64,000 bases of DNA from Anaerotignum sp. (GTDB lineage Bacteria; Bacillota; Clostridia; Lachnospirales; Anaerotignaceae): contig JAFRZQ010000175.1 in assembly GCA_017442465.1 (NCBI GenBank), positions 10,036-74,035 on the forward strand, read 5' to 3'. Positions 1-8,986 of the stretch are shown here, piece after piece. The position numbers were made by a program, and so were the translations under genes. The notes beneath the pieces were generated by a model, which saw nothing but the letters and a program-made list of their open reading frames with translations, was not told where the DNA came from and did not search any database. Numbering within the stretch: the first letter of the stretch is position 1; every line of letters starts with the position of its first letter.

Positions 1-395
1 AGCCTAAAATTGCACATCACGTGCAGTCAACATTTATCAAAATTTAAGCCGCAAAAATCATACCCCATAATAGGCCTTGTAATTTTCGCGGAAGGAAGAA
101 TGCAGTAGTTCCTTTTGTTTTGTATAGAGTGCGATGAAGAAAAAGTTAATAATGTAATTTATCTGGAATGATATCAGCCGATGTTCATACATTTTTGGAA
201 GATAGGATTTTGGATGTTGTGCTACTGCAGTATAAAAATATTTTAAAAAGTGTTGAAAGTCCTGCTTATACATGAAATGGAAAAGTAAAGGTGGTATATA
301 TCTTTATAACAAAAATTTACATACCTACGGTGGAAAGAGAAAAACTGCTGAAGTCAGAGTATTATAATAAAAACATATAAACTTTAAGTAATTGA

Positions 396-429
396 CGGAG
401 TTTGTGGAAAAACACAGTCCCTCTTTTTT
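396..429 (+). terminator. Rho-independent terminator (probable)
   Basis: A GGA..TGTG / CACA..TCC hairpin at about 397-420 is followed by CTCTTTTTT. It probably ends a plus-strand gene lying left of the window. The stem has a small bulge. Confidence 0.5.
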
Positions 430-522
430 ATGAAAATAAGTGTTTGGAAAATGGCAAAGAAGTAAATCTAAGGGAATATATCTGTTGATTTTGATTTAAA
501 TAAAAGAAGGTTCAACAAAGAA

Positions 523-542
523 ATTTGTCCTGCAGGACAAAT
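523..542. promoter_or_regulatory. Perfect 20-bp palindrome, candidate operator of the DUF917 operon
   Basis: The arm ATTTGTCCTG is followed directly by its exact reverse complement CAGGACAAAT, with no spacer. It lies about 130 bp upstream of the first gene of the DUF917-hydantoinase-permease operon, where an activator or repressor would bind. The absence of a loop argues against a terminator. The PucR-family regulator encoded just downstream of the operon is the natural candidate ligand, but that pairing is inferred from position only. The rest of the gap (274-669) shows no convincing gene. Confidence 0.5.
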
Positions 543-669
543 GGAAGGCTTTATTTTTAGCTTTTTGGATACTGTTTCTTTCGTTTTTAGGTTGGTATAC
601 TTCAATACATTATAGTGAAAAACATGCTATTTTCCGATATTGCACTTTATTATAGGAGGAGTGATAGAA

Positions 670-1764
670 ATGAAAGAAATCAACTTACATGATATCGATG
701 ATATTGCTTTAGGTGCATCTTTACTTGGTGCAGGCGGTGGCGGTGATCCATATATCGGTAAACTGATGACAATACATAGTATCAGAGAACATGGCCCCGT
801 TAAAGTGCTGGATCCGGAAGAAATCCCAGATGATGCTTTGGTTGCGCCTATTGCGATGATGGGGGCACCTACAGTAATGACAGAAAAAGGTATTGGTGTT
901 ACGGAATATAAAGCATTATATGAGCTGGTTTCCGCTTACTGTGGTAAGGAAATTTATGCGTTTATGCCTCTGGAAGTTGGCGGGATCAACAGCTTGATTC
1001 CTATTGCGGCGGCGGCTCAGCTGGAGATTCCTGTTGTAGATGCCGATGGTATGGGCAGGGCTTTTCCTGAACTGCAGATGATGACATTTGCAATCGGCGG
1101 TTCTGCAGCAACGCCAATGGCATTGACAGATGAAAAAGGCAATAGTGCCATTATTAATACAATCACTAACAAATGGGCAGAAGATATCGCCCGCGCAATT
1201 ACAATGACCTGCGGTGCAGCGGTATCTGTAAGCCTGTATTGGGTGACTGGTAAACAGATTAAGGAATATGCAGTAAAAAATACATTGTCTCAAAGTGCAG
1301 AACTTGGAAAAACCATTAGAACGATCAAAAATCGTGAGGAAGGCACACCTGAGGAAAACTTCTTCCGTGAAACAGGGGGATATAAGCTGTTTAAAGGGAA
1401 GATCATGGATGTTTCCAGAGAAACAAGAGGTGCTTTCAATTTCGGGAAAATCACATTTGAAGGAATTGGTGAATATAAAAACCGTGTAGCAGAAGTGGAA
1501 TTTCAGAATGAAAATCTTCTTGCAAAGGTTGATGGAGAAATCGTTGCAACAGTACCTGATCTGATTTGTCTGGTAGACAGTGAAACATTTACACCAGTGA
1601 CAACAGATGCTTTAAAATACGGAAAACGTGTTTATGTAATTGGCCTGAAATGTGTGGATCTGTGGCGTACAGAAAAAGGATTGGAACTGGTAGGGCCTCA
1701 GTATTTTGGCTGTGATACAGAGTATATTCCGGTAGAGATTCGTAGCAAAGGAGGCAACATCTGA
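670..1764 (+). CDS. DUF917 family protein
   Basis: The 364-residue protein matches the DUF917 family by its N-terminal segment with LGAGGGGDPYIG and by the IPVVDADGMGRAFPELQM motif. Family members are typically encoded beside hydantoinase/oxoprolinase genes, as here, and their biochemical role is poorly known. The ATG at 670 is chosen because AGGAGG at 654-659 stands at ideal spacing; a TTG further upstream would include the ribosome site inside the gene. The stop codon overlaps the start of the next gene by one base (TGATG), so the two are translationally coupled. With the permease and PucR regulator it probably takes part in breakdown of a purine- or hydantoin-like compound. Family assignment is solid; the substrate is unknown. 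Confidence 0.85.
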   Translation: MKEINLHDIDDIALGASLLGAGGGGDPYIGKLMTIHSIREHGPVKVLDPEEIPDDALVAPIAMMGAPTVMTEKGIGVTEYKALYELVSAYCGKEIYAFMPLEVGGINSLIPIAAAAQLEIPVVDADGMGRAFPELQMMTFAIGGSAATPMALTDEKGNSAIINTITNKWAEDIARAITMTCGAAVSVSLYWVTGKQIKEYAVKNTLSQSAELGKTIRTIKNREEGTPEENFFRETGGYKLFKGKIMDVSRETRGAFNFGKITFEGIGEYKNRVAEVEFQNENLLAKVDGEIVATVPDLICLVDSETFTPVTTDALKYGKRVYVIGLKCVDLWRTEKGLELVGPQYFGCDTEYIPVEIRSKGGNI

Positions 1765-3317
1765 TGTATAAATTAGGGATAGACGTTGGCGGTACAAATA
1801 CGGATGCCGTTTTATTAAATGAAAATATGCAGGTGGTTGCTGATGTAAAACAGCCTACAAGCGGTGATATTTATGATGGGATTCTGGATGCGATTCAAAA
1901 AGTATTAGATATTTCTGGTGTAGAACCGAAAGAGATCAAGCAGGCAATGCTTGGTACAACACAATGCACAAATGCAATTGTAGAACGAAAAAAATTAGTT
2001 CCTGTCGGGTTATTGCGCATTGGTGCACCGGCAACTCTGGGTATTCCTCCGATGACAGACTGGACTGATGATATCAAAGCTGTTGTAACAGAGCAAACAA
2101 TTATTGGTGGTGGCTATGAATACGATGGCAAAGAGATCGCGCCTTTGGACGAAGAAGCTGCAAAAGCGTTTTTTGAAAGCGTCAAAGGAAAGGTCCAGTC
2201 TGTAGCAATCGTTGGCTGTCATTCTACGATTAGAAACGATCAGGAATACCGAGCAGCAGAAATTTGCAAAGAAGTGCTTGGAGAGGACGTACATATTACG
2301 ATTTCCTGCGAAATTGGGTCTATGGGTCTGATTGAACGGGAAAATGCAGCGATCCTGAATGCATCTCTATATAAAGTAGCTTTAACCTTCACAGAGGGTT
2401 TTGCAAAATCACTCCAGGATATAGGTATCACAAATGCAGATATTTATCTGTCGCAGAATGATGGTACCTTGATGACGATGGAAAATGCCAGAAAATATCC
2501 TGTTTTAACGATTGCCTGTGGGCCTACAAATTCGATCAGAGGCGCTGGGTATTTATCCGGACATAAAGATGCATTAGTGATCGATGTTGGCGGTACAACA
2601 ACAGATCTGGGTGTTATTCAGAATGGCTTCCCGAGAGAGTCCAGTATTGCCGCAACCATCGGTGGCGTTCGCACAAATTTCAGAATGCCGGATGTAGTTA
2701 CCATTGGGCTTGGCGGCGGTTCCATTGTTCGAGTGGCAGAGGATGGGACTGTAACAGTTGGACCTGATAGTGTTGGTTATCAGATTACAGAAAAAGCACT
2801 GGTATTTGGCGGTGATGTACTTACAGCTACAGATATTGCAGTAAGATTGGGTATGTATCAGCTGGGTGATCCTAAACTGGTAGAACATATTTCTGAAGAG
2901 ACAGCAAATAAGGCTTTGGCTGTCATGAAAGAAAAAACCGAGGAAGCAATCGATGCTATGAAGATTTCCAATGCAGATGTAGATGTCATTCTGGTTGGCG
3001 GCGGTTCCATCATTTTGCCGGATACATTAGCAGGCGCAAGTTCTGTGCAGAAACCGGAGCATTTTGGTACTGCAAATGCAATTGGTTCCGCTATTTCCAA
3101 GGTCAGCGGTATCGTGGAAAAACTGATGGATTTTGATGTGATTCCCAGAGAAAAAGCACTTGAATTAGCAAAGGAAGAAGCGGTTGAGATGGCAGTAGCT
3201 GCCGGAGCCGTCAGAGAAACAGTAGAAATTATTGATGTAGAAGATGTACCACTGGCTTATAGTGCTGGTCATACTAGCCGCGTAAAGGTGAAAGCAGCGG
3301 GGGATCTTGCAGGCTGA
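1764..3317 (+). CDS. Hydantoinase/oxoprolinase family protein (HyuA-like)
   Basis: The 517-residue protein opens with KLGIDVGGTNTDAVLL, the ATP-binding fold of hydantoinase A/5-oxoprolinase proteins, and has the second phosphate-binding motif VIDVGGTTTDLGV near residue 275. The family hydrolyses cyclic amide bonds such as those of hydantoins or 5-oxoproline, using ATP. At about 517 residues it is the short form commonly paired with DUF917 proteins, not the roughly 1,200-residue full oxoprolinase. It overlaps the DUF917 gene by one base and is followed after 21 bp by the permease gene, so these form one operon. Catalysis on a purine-derived ring is suggested by the NCS1 transporter and PucR neighbour; the actual substrate is not shown by the sequence. 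Confidence 0.88.
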   Translation: MYKLGIDVGGTNTDAVLLNENMQVVADVKQPTSGDIYDGILDAIQKVLDISGVEPKEIKQAMLGTTQCTNAIVERKKLVPVGLLRIGAPATLGIPPMTDWTDDIKAVVTEQTIIGGGYEYDGKEIAPLDEEAAKAFFESVKGKVQSVAIVGCHSTIRNDQEYRAAEICKEVLGEDVHITISCEIGSMGLIERENAAILNASLYKVALTFTEGFAKSLQDIGITNADIYLSQNDGTLMTMENARKYPVLTIACGPTNSIRGAGYLSGHKDALVIDVGGTTTDLGVIQNGFPRESSIAATIGGVRTNFRMPDVVTIGLGGGSIVRVAEDGTVTVGPDSVGYQITEKALVFGGDVLTATDIAVRLGMYQLGDPKLVEHISEETANKALAVMKEKTEEAIDAMKISNADVDVILVGGGSIILPDTLAGASSVQKPEHFGTANAIGSAISKVSGIVEKLMDFDVIPREKALELAKEEAVEMAVAAGAVRETVEIIDVEDVPLAYSAGHTSRVKVKAAGDLAG

Positions 3318-3338
3318 TAATTTTTAGGAGGACAAAAG

Positions 3339-4655
3339 ATGAAAGATAAAAGTACAAAAAGCAGGGTCGAAAATAAAGCCCTTAGTCAGGTGAATGAAAA
3401 CGAAAGACAAAGCTGGACCAGTATCGCATTTATCTGGGTCGGTACAATGATTTGTATTCCCATGCTGATGGTAGGCGGTATTTTTGCATCAGCACTCACT
3501 TTCAGTAATATCTTTATTGCTACAGTGATCGGGTTTGCTATATGCTGTCTGATTATGGTATTAGGCGGTATGCAGGGACATGATTTAGGGATTCCTTCTA
3601 CAATGTGCGCAACAAGGGCTTTTGGCAGCACGGGTTCTTCCTTTACGATGGCACTGGCGATTTTTATCGGTGACGTTGGCTGGTTTGCGATCCAGGCTGC
3701 TACCTGTGCGGTTGCGTTTAATACATTGATGGAGCTGGTAAATACCAATGTTCCATTTGCTGTATCCTGCCTGATCTGGGGCTGTGTAATGACAGTTACA
3801 GCCGTATATGGCTTTGGTTTGATGAAATGGTTAAACTATATTGCATGTCCACTGCTGATCGCACTTTGCGTATATGGCGCGGTACATAGTGTAAACCAGT
3901 CCTCCTGGCAGGCAATCACAACCTTTACAGCGGAAAATACAATGTCGATGTCTATAGCTGTTTCTACAGTAATCGGGCTTTTTGCAGTAGGTGCCTGCTG
4001 TAATGCGGACTATACACGTTATGCAAAATCACGTGGCGATGTTGTAAAAGCGACTGTGCTTGGTGTTCTTCCGGCAGCAGTATTGATGATTATGGTTGGC
4101 AGTATTATGGCACTGGGCACGGGGAACTATGATGTAACAAGTATTTTTGCAAACCTGGGGATGCCCGTTGTTGCAATGCTGGTTCTGATCCTTGCTACAT
4201 GGACAACAAACACAGGAAATGCTTATGCGTCTGGACTTGCATCTATGAAACTGTTTAGATTAAGAGATGAACTGAGACCAATTGCAACGCTCGGCTGTGG
4301 TGTACTGGGTACAGTTCTGGCAATGTTGGGTATCGCAAATGCTATGGAAAGCTATATCAGTATCGTATCTGCATTGGTTCCTCCTGTTGCTGGTGTAGTC
4401 ATCGCAGATTACTGGATCGTATGCAAGGGTAATCCTGAAAACTGGAAACCTGTAAAAGGTGTTAACTGGATCGGTATCATTGCATGGATCTTAGGTGCGC
4501 TCGTTGCATTGTTCTTTAGCTTCTTCAGTACAGCGGTAGATAGTATCGTTGTATCTATGGTTAGCTATCTGGTGCTGAATACAGTTTTGGGAAAAACAGG
4601 ATTAAGAGGTAAGGGTGAAATTACGATCGAAGAAGCTACAGAAGTAACGAAATGA
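3339..4655 (+). CDS. NCS1-family nucleobase/cytosine permease
   Basis: The 438-residue protein is strongly hydrophobic with about 12 predicted membrane segments. It shows the features of cytosine/purine NCS1 symporters: a conserved early segment around GIPSTMCATRAFGSTG, and FAVGACCNADYTRYAKSRGD after the sixth helix. Such proteins import nucleobases or related compounds with a cation. The start at 3339 follows TTAGGAGGACAAAAG. It is the last gene of the operon with the DUF917 and HyuA-like genes and is followed by a terminator at 4671-4707. It resembles CodB in overall layout, but the neighbours are not cytosine-deaminase genes, so the cargo may be a purine or hydantoin-type molecule. Confidence 0.88.
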   Translation: MKDKSTKSRVENKALSQVNENERQSWTSIAFIWVGTMICIPMLMVGGIFASALTFSNIFIATVIGFAICCLIMVLGGMQGHDLGIPSTMCATRAFGSTGSSFTMALAIFIGDVGWFAIQAATCAVAFNTLMELVNTNVPFAVSCLIWGCVMTVTAVYGFGLMKWLNYIACPLLIALCVYGAVHSVNQSSWQAITTFTAENTMSMSIAVSTVIGLFAVGACCNADYTRYAKSRGDVVKATVLGVLPAAVLMIMVGSIMALGTGNYDVTSIFANLGMPVVAMLVLILATWTTNTGNAYASGLASMKLFRLRDELRPIATLGCGVLGTVLAMLGIANAMESYISIVSALVPPVAGVVIADYWIVCKGNPENWKPVKGVNWIGIIAWILGALVALFFSFFSTAVDSIVVSMVSYLVLNTVLGKTGLRGKGEITIEEATEVTK

Positions 4656-4670
4656 TCATTTGAATCATAT

Positions 4671-4707
4671 AGATGGGATCGTCTTAGACAGATGATCTCA
4701 TCTTTTT
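4671..4707 (+). terminator. Rho-independent terminator of the permease operon
   Basis: GATGGGATC at 4672-4680 pairs with GATCTCATC at 4694-4702 (one non-Watson-Crick position) and is followed by TTTTT. It separates the permease gene from the regulator gene. Confidence 0.8.
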
Positions 4708-4722
4708 ATAAAATAGATTTTT

Positions 4723-4731
4723 TGTTATAAT
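4723..4731 (+). promoter_or_regulatory. Extended -10 promoter of the PucR-family gene
   Basis: TGTTATAAT is a consensus extended -10 element, 30 bp before the start codon at 4761. A clear -35 box is not present, which is usual for extended -10 promoters. Confidence 0.6.
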
Positions 4732-4760
4732 GAAAACAAAAAGAGAAGGGGTGATATGGC

Positions 4761-6347
4761 ATGAGCATTACAGTAAATGATATTATGAAACTTCCGTCTC
4801 TCAGAAGTGCGAGTGTTGTGGCGGGGCATGGAGGGATGCAAAGGAGTATTGCTTCTATCTCTGTTTTGGAAAGTATTGATACGGATATTCTGGGGGGATT
4901 GTTCTTCCCCAGTGATCATTTTGTAGGAAGTGAAATCGTCATTACAGGTTTTTTGAACTGCCGTGAGGATGAAGAGCAGCAATGTAAATTGATTAGGGCA
5001 TTGGCGGAAGGCGGGGAAATTGGGATTATCCTGTATTATGTGGGAGTATGCGTTCCAAAGGTAGGCGAGAAAATAAAACGGCTGTGCGATGAACTGGACT
5101 TTGTGCTGATCGTGATGCCGGAAGGTAATCTGGATTTAAGATATTCGGAAGTGATCTGCGAAGTAATGGAAGCAATCATAGAAGATCGTATGGATAATAC
5201 GCATTTTACAGCAGATTTATTGATGGATTTATCCAGACTTCCGCAGCATCAGAAATCTGTGGACACGATTATGAAAATGATCAGAGACCGCCTTCATATT
5301 TCACTTATGCTATACAGTGGTGAAAGACTATTGAACAGCGCATTCTGGCCGAGAACAGAAGAGAACAAAATCAAAGATTACTTTCAGAATAATATGGCAG
5401 AATTGCCGGAAGAGGGCGCGTTCGCCAGAGTACAGATCGGTTCAGATTATTGGGTTTATCAGATTCCTGTAAAAGGAGAAGAAACAAGTATGCATATGTT
5501 TGTCTTTAAAGAAGGCGGACCGTTGAAAAACGAACTGACCGAGGAAATCAGAGAATCTGTTCAGCTGGTGGTAAATATTTGGAGTGTGGGTCATAATCAA
5601 ATTGCCGTAGAGGAATTGATTCGTGCGATTCTTCAGGATGAACCAATGAAAATGCGAAGTCTTGCACAGATATATCAGATAGATGTGGAATCGATTCATG
5701 CTATGTGGATCATAGGGAATGAAAAGGGGGTTGTTGTGTCCCAGAAGTTTATCCATTCGTTGAGAGAACTGCTTTATCCATATTTTAAAACATTGGTGAT
5801 CGGGACTTATAATGGTAGTCTGGTTATTCTGACGGAAGACACATTCACTCGGAAAGAAAAAGAGCAAATAGAGGATGAAATCATCAAATTACTGAAAACA
5901 GAAAAGGATGGAACGGTTGTTATGTGTATTGATGGATTACAGTCAACGACCGATACGTCGTCAGCATTTCATCTTTTTCAGAATTATTTGAAGGATGTCT
6001 GTAAAATCTATCCTCATAAAAGAATATTACGTTCACAGGAAATTATATTTGCGCAAACCTGCAGAAATATCATTGAAAATGGTACTATATGTTTGCAGAC
6101 AGCTTTGCAGCCATTGACCAGAATACAAAGTAAAAGTGAAGAAGCGGATCTAATCGGTACGCTGGAAGTGTTTTTGTTGGATGGAAACAGCAGTTATTTG
6201 CGGACTGGTGAATTGATGTATCTTCATACAAATACGATTAAATACCGAATCAAAAAATGTTCTGACATCTTACACTATCAGGTTGGAGATATGCCTGATA
6301 CGATATCGTTATATCAAGCTGTAGCGATTCAAAGATTATTAAAATAA
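4761..6347 (+). CDS. PucR-family transcriptional regulator
   Basis: The 528-residue protein has the three-part PucR layout. Its N-terminal PucR domain (residues 1-125) starts SITVNDIMKLPSLRSASVVAG, there is a middle sensory region, and the C-terminal helix-turn-helix lies near residues 480-528 (TGELMYLHTNTIKYRIKKCSDIL). Family members activate purine-degradation or sugar-diacid genes. The start follows AGAAGGGGTGATATGGC. It has its own promoter and lies directly downstream of the DUF917-hydantoinase-permease operon, which it probably controls. The perfect palindrome at 523-542 is a candidate binding site. The effector cannot be read from the sequence. Confidence 0.88.
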   Translation: MSITVNDIMKLPSLRSASVVAGHGGMQRSIASISVLESIDTDILGGLFFPSDHFVGSEIVITGFLNCREDEEQQCKLIRALAEGGEIGIILYYVGVCVPKVGEKIKRLCDELDFVLIVMPEGNLDLRYSEVICEVMEAIIEDRMDNTHFTADLLMDLSRLPQHQKSVDTIMKMIRDRLHISLMLYSGERLLNSAFWPRTEENKIKDYFQNNMAELPEEGAFARVQIGSDYWVYQIPVKGEETSMHMFVFKEGGPLKNELTEEIRESVQLVVNIWSVGHNQIAVEELIRAILQDEPMKMRSLAQIYQIDVESIHAMWIIGNEKGVVVSQKFIHSLRELLYPYFKTLVIGTYNGSLVILTEDTFTRKEKEQIEDEIIKLLKTEKDGTVVMCIDGLQSTTDTSSAFHLFQNYLKDVCKIYPHKRILRSQEIIFAQTCRNIIENGTICLQTALQPLTRIQSKSEEADLIGTLEVFLLDGNSSYLRTGELMYLHTNTIKYRIKKCSDILHYQVGDMPDTISLYQAVAIQRLLK

Positions 6348-6551
6348 TTTGATATAGACATATAATAAATACGCAAAAGCAGTGTTTTGCGAATAAATAG
6401 AAGAAGCAAAAAATAGTCCCCCACTGGCTGATTTTGATCATATTTTTGCTATAGCACTATAGCACTTGAGATTTTTTTAAAAAAACATTATTATAGATTT
6501 AATATAAGAAAAAATGCTCTATATTTTTTCATATAACCTTCCTTCATTTCT

Positions 6552-6584
6552 AAAAAAGCTATCCCGTGGTGGGATAGCTTTTTT
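6552..6584. terminator. Bidirectional terminator between pucR-like gene and ssb
   Basis: AAAAAAGCTATCCC at 6552-6565 pairs perfectly with GGGATAGCTTTTTT at 6571-6584 around GTGGT. It has A- and T-runs on both sides, so it can end transcription of the convergent genes on both strands. Confidence 0.92.
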
Positions 6585-6592
6585 CTTGTTAT

Positions 6593-7039
6593 TTAGAATG
6601 GAAGATCATCATCTTCAATGCTTTCATCAACTGGATAGAAACCATCGGAGGAATTTGTTTGTGTAGCTGCAGCATTTGTGGTAGCTGCTGGTGCTGAATC
6701 ACGATGGCTTTCAAAGGATGCCTTACTTTCTGCAAAATACTGTTCTTCAACCACAACATCTGTGCTCCAGCGTTTTTTGCCTTCGTTATCATCCCAGGAT
6801 CTCACCTGCAGACGTCCGATAATGCTTACCATCTGACCCTTTTTAAAGTATTTTTCTGCAAATTCGCCGGCTTTACCAAAAGCCACGCAGCCGATAAAAT
6901 CTGCATCCTGTTCACCTTGGCGTTTAAAACGGCGGTTTACAGCTAATGTATATCTGGCTACTGCCAAAGGTTCATTTCCCTGAGAATATCTTACTTCGGG
7001 ATCTCTTACTAAGCGGCCCATAAGGATTACTTTATTCAC
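6593..7039 (-). CDS. ssb: Single-stranded DNA-binding protein
   Basis: The 148-residue protein has the OB-fold opening NKVILMGRLVRDPEVRYSQG, the QDADFIGCVAFGKAGEFAEKYFKKG segment, a Q/T/A-rich linker and the acidic tail DDDLPF that binds partner proteins. It coats single-stranded DNA during replication and repair. A GTG start at 7039 is preferred because AGGTGA precedes it at normal spacing; an in-frame ATG at 7066 has no ribosome site. It is a single-gene unit with a promoter at 7098-7106 and terminator at 6552-6584. A second, element-borne SSB lies at 62685-63152. Confidence 0.93.
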   Translation of the reverse strand: MNKVILMGRLVRDPEVRYSQGNEPLAVARYTLAVNRRFKRQGEQDADFIGCVAFGKAGEFAEKYFKKGQMVSIIGRLQVRSWDDNEGKKRWSTDVVVEEQYFAESKASFESHRDSAPAATTNAAATQTNSSDGFYPVDESIEDDDLPF

Positions 7040-7097
7040 GATATCACCTTTCTTTCTTGTATACATTAAACCAAACTAGGTTTTTCGTCATATTTAT

Positions 7098-7106
7098 ATT
7101 ATAACA
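7098..7106 (-). promoter_or_regulatory. Extended -10 promoter of ssb
   Basis: On the minus strand the sequence reads TGTTATAAT, a consensus extended -10 box, about 60 bp before the ssb start codon. Confidence 0.65.
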
Positions 7107-7218
7107 TAGAAATACTTCAACCAATCAGATTATGAATTATTTTTTTAAACTACGAAGATATGGCAGCGGACGAGATGCCTTTTTAAACCTATATAAAAAA
7201 GCCTATATTTCCCATTGA

Positions 7219-7247
7219 TTGAGTTGGATGAATATATTTGCTATAAT
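7219..7247 (+). promoter_or_regulatory. SigmaA-type promoter of the bcp-yaaA pair
   Basis: TTGAGT (7219-7224) and TATAAT (7242-7247) are separated by exactly 17 bp, with an extended TG before the -10 box. It stands 37 bp before the bcp start. Confidence 0.8.
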
Positions 7248-7283
7248 ATGAGCAAAACTTTTTATATTTATGGAGGCATTGAT

Positions 7284-7745
7284 ATGTTAGAAGTAGGAAC
7301 AAAAGCTCCTGATTTTGAATTAGCTGATAAAAGCGGCGAAATGGTTCGTCTGTCTGATTATATCGGTAAAAAAATAGTTTTATATTTTTACCCTAAGGAT
7401 AACACTCCTGGTTGTACTCGTCAGGCCTGTGCTTTTGCTCAGTCTTATGATGCGTTTAAAGAACAGGACGTCATTGTTATCGGTATCAGCAAGGACTCTG
7501 TACCATCTCATTTGAAATTTGCAGAGAAACACGCCCTTCCCTTTATCCTTCTTTCTGATCCTGAGCTGCAGGCAATACAGGCATATGATGTATGGAAGGA
7601 AAAGAAAATCGCCGGCAAGGTTGGTTTCGGTGTGGTACGCTCTACATATATTATTGATGAACACGGGATCATTGAAAAATCTATGCCTAAGGTAAAACCT
7701 GATACTAATGCTGTAGAGATTCTGGCATATTTGGCAGGTGAATGA
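7284..7745 (+). CDS. bcp: Thioredoxin-dependent peroxiredoxin, BCP family
   Basis: The 153-residue protein has the AhpC/TSA thioredoxin fold. The motif YPKDNTPGCTRQACAF carries the peroxidatic cysteine (TPGC) and a resolving cysteine five residues later, the atypical 2-Cys layout of BCP/PrxQ. It reduces hydrogen peroxide and organic peroxides with thioredoxin in the cytosol. The ATG at 7284 follows GGAGG at 7272-7276; an upstream in-frame start would overlap the promoter. Its stop lies 3 bp before yaaA, so the two peroxide-defence genes form one operon. Confidence 0.92.
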   Translation: MLEVGTKAPDFELADKSGEMVRLSDYIGKKIVLYFYPKDNTPGCTRQACAFAQSYDAFKEQDVIVIGISKDSVPSHLKFAEKHALPFILLSDPELQAIQAYDVWKEKKIAGKVGFGVVRSTYIIDEHGIIEKSMPKVKPDTNAVEILAYLAGE

Positions 7746-7748
7746 TCT

Positions 7749-8495
7749 ATGAAAATCATTATTTCTCCAGCCAAGAAAATGAATGTAGATAACGACAGCC
7801 TGGTTCATCAGGATCTGCCAGCTTTTTTGAATCAGACAGAACTGCTTTGTGAGCGGTTAAAAGCTATGTCCTATGACGAGCTGAAGGCTTTATGGAAATG
7901 CAATGATAAGATCGCTACATTGAATGTAGAACGCCTGCAGCACATGGATTTAAGGAAAAACCTGTCCCCTGCTATTCTTTCTTATGAAGGCATCCAATAT
8001 CAATACATGGCTCCCAGTGTTTTTACTGACGATGAGCTTAGCTATATTCAGGATCATCTCCGTATTCTGTCTGGATTTTATGGGGTATTGCGCCCTTTTG
8101 ATGGTGTTGTTCCTTATCGTCTTGAAATGCAAGCTAAACTGACCATGGGCGAAGCGAAAGATCTTCATACTTTCTGGGGAGATTCTATTGCGAACCATCT
8201 ATTTGCCGAAACAGACTGTATTATCAATCTTGCTTCCAAGGAATATAGTGTATGTGTGTCAAAGTATTTTCCGGAAACAGTCCGTTTTATTACCTGTGTA
8301 TTTGGCGAATGGAAAGATGGCAAAATCATTGAGAAAGGCACCATTTGTAAAATGGCCCGTGGTGAAATGGTTAGATATATGGCTGAAAACCAGATTGAGG
8401 ATCCTGATGAGATTAAAATGTTTTCAAGACTAAATTATAAGTATTCTGAAGAACATTCTGATGATCATACATTTGTGTTCCTTATGCAGAAATAA
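7749..8495 (+). CDS. yaaA: Peroxide stress protein YaaA (UPF0246 family)
   Basis: The 248-residue protein begins MKIIISPAKKMN, the signature of the YaaA/DUF328 family, and carries the family segments SGFYGVLRPFDGVVPYRLEM and FWGDSI. E. coli YaaA lowers free iron and limits oxidative DNA damage. It is the second gene of a two-gene unit with bcp, which agrees with that role. The length is normal. A terminator follows at 8631-8660. Confidence 0.92.
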   Translation: MKIIISPAKKMNVDNDSLVHQDLPAFLNQTELLCERLKAMSYDELKALWKCNDKIATLNVERLQHMDLRKNLSPAILSYEGIQYQYMAPSVFTDDELSYIQDHLRILSGFYGVLRPFDGVVPYRLEMQAKLTMGEAKDLHTFWGDSIANHLFAETDCIINLASKEYSVCVSKYFPETVRFITCVFGEWKDGKIIEKGTICKMARGEMVRYMAENQIEDPDEIKMFSRLNYKYSEEHSDDHTFVFLMQK

Positions 8496-8630
8496 ATATC
8501 TTTTGCCTGTCACCTTTTTCTATTTTCAGTACATATTTAAGTAAAGAGGCAGGCATAAGGAAGTATTTCCATAGTACCTGTACACACAATATATATTACG
8601 TTTAGCTGACTATATTAGAGGCTTGAAACG

Positions 8631-8660
8631 AAAAAAAGCTGCGAATAACGCAGCTTTTTT
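8631..8660. terminator. Strong terminator downstream of yaaA, usable on both strands
   Basis: AAAAAAAGCTGCG (8631-8643) pairs with CGCAGCTTTTTT (8649-8660) around a 5-nt loop. It also lies downstream of the minus-strand XRE gene. Confidence 0.9.
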
Positions 8661-8661
8661 A

Positions 8662-8710
8662 TTTTTAAAAATGACCTCTGTACAATCGATTCAGTTTTTT
8701 AAAAATGACC
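8662..8710. repeat. Pair of 15-bp direct repeats next to the left edge of the accessory region
   Basis: TTTTTAAAAATGACC occurs at 8662-8676 and again at 8696-8710, 34 bp apart. Each copy is followed within a few bases by GTACAA. The pair lies between the yaaA terminator and the XRE gene, near where the chromosomal-looking block gives way to the long minus-strand accessory block. It may be a regulator site, or an arm or core site of an attachment region; nothing here decides. Confidence 0.5.
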
Positions 8711-8755
8711 ATTGGTACAAACTGAAATTTCTGATTGGCTGTAGGAGTATACTAT

Positions 8756-8986
8756 TTAAAGTTCGAATTCATCAATCAGACGGTCCTCGTCTTGATAAGT
8801 AATAATATCTTTAAAATCGCAATTTAATTCTTTGCATATTCTTTCTAACACGCTGAGAGAAACCGGTTTACACTTAGCCAGCTTAGCCACAGTGCTACTA
8901 CTAAGTTGTACTCTATTCTGCAGATCAGTCTTGTTCATCTTTTTATCGATCATCAATTTCCATAAATTATCGTAGGAGATTGCCAT
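8756..8986 (-). CDS. Small XRE-family helix-turn-helix regulator
   Basis: The 76-residue protein is one HTH_3/XRE domain. MAISYDNLWKLMIDKKMNKTDLQ is followed by the recognition region VQLSSSTVAKLAKCKPVSLSVLERICKELNCD. Such stand-alone domains regulate nearby promoters, often in mobile elements. The ATG at 8986 is chosen because GAAGGTG precedes it; an ATG nine bases upstream lacks a ribosome site. It sits at the left end of the accessory region, next to the 15-bp direct repeats, and has its own extended -10 promoter. Its targets are not known. Confidence 0.8.
   Translation of the reverse strand: MAISYDNLWKLMIDKKMNKTDLQNRVQLSSSTVAKLAKCKPVSLSVLERICKELNCDFKDIITYQDEDRLIDEFEL

Noticed and set aside
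58..273. 71-codon open frame on the minus strand
   Set aside because: No ribosome site, odd aromatic-rich composition and no recognised family. It could be a decayed gene remnant, but this is not supportable.
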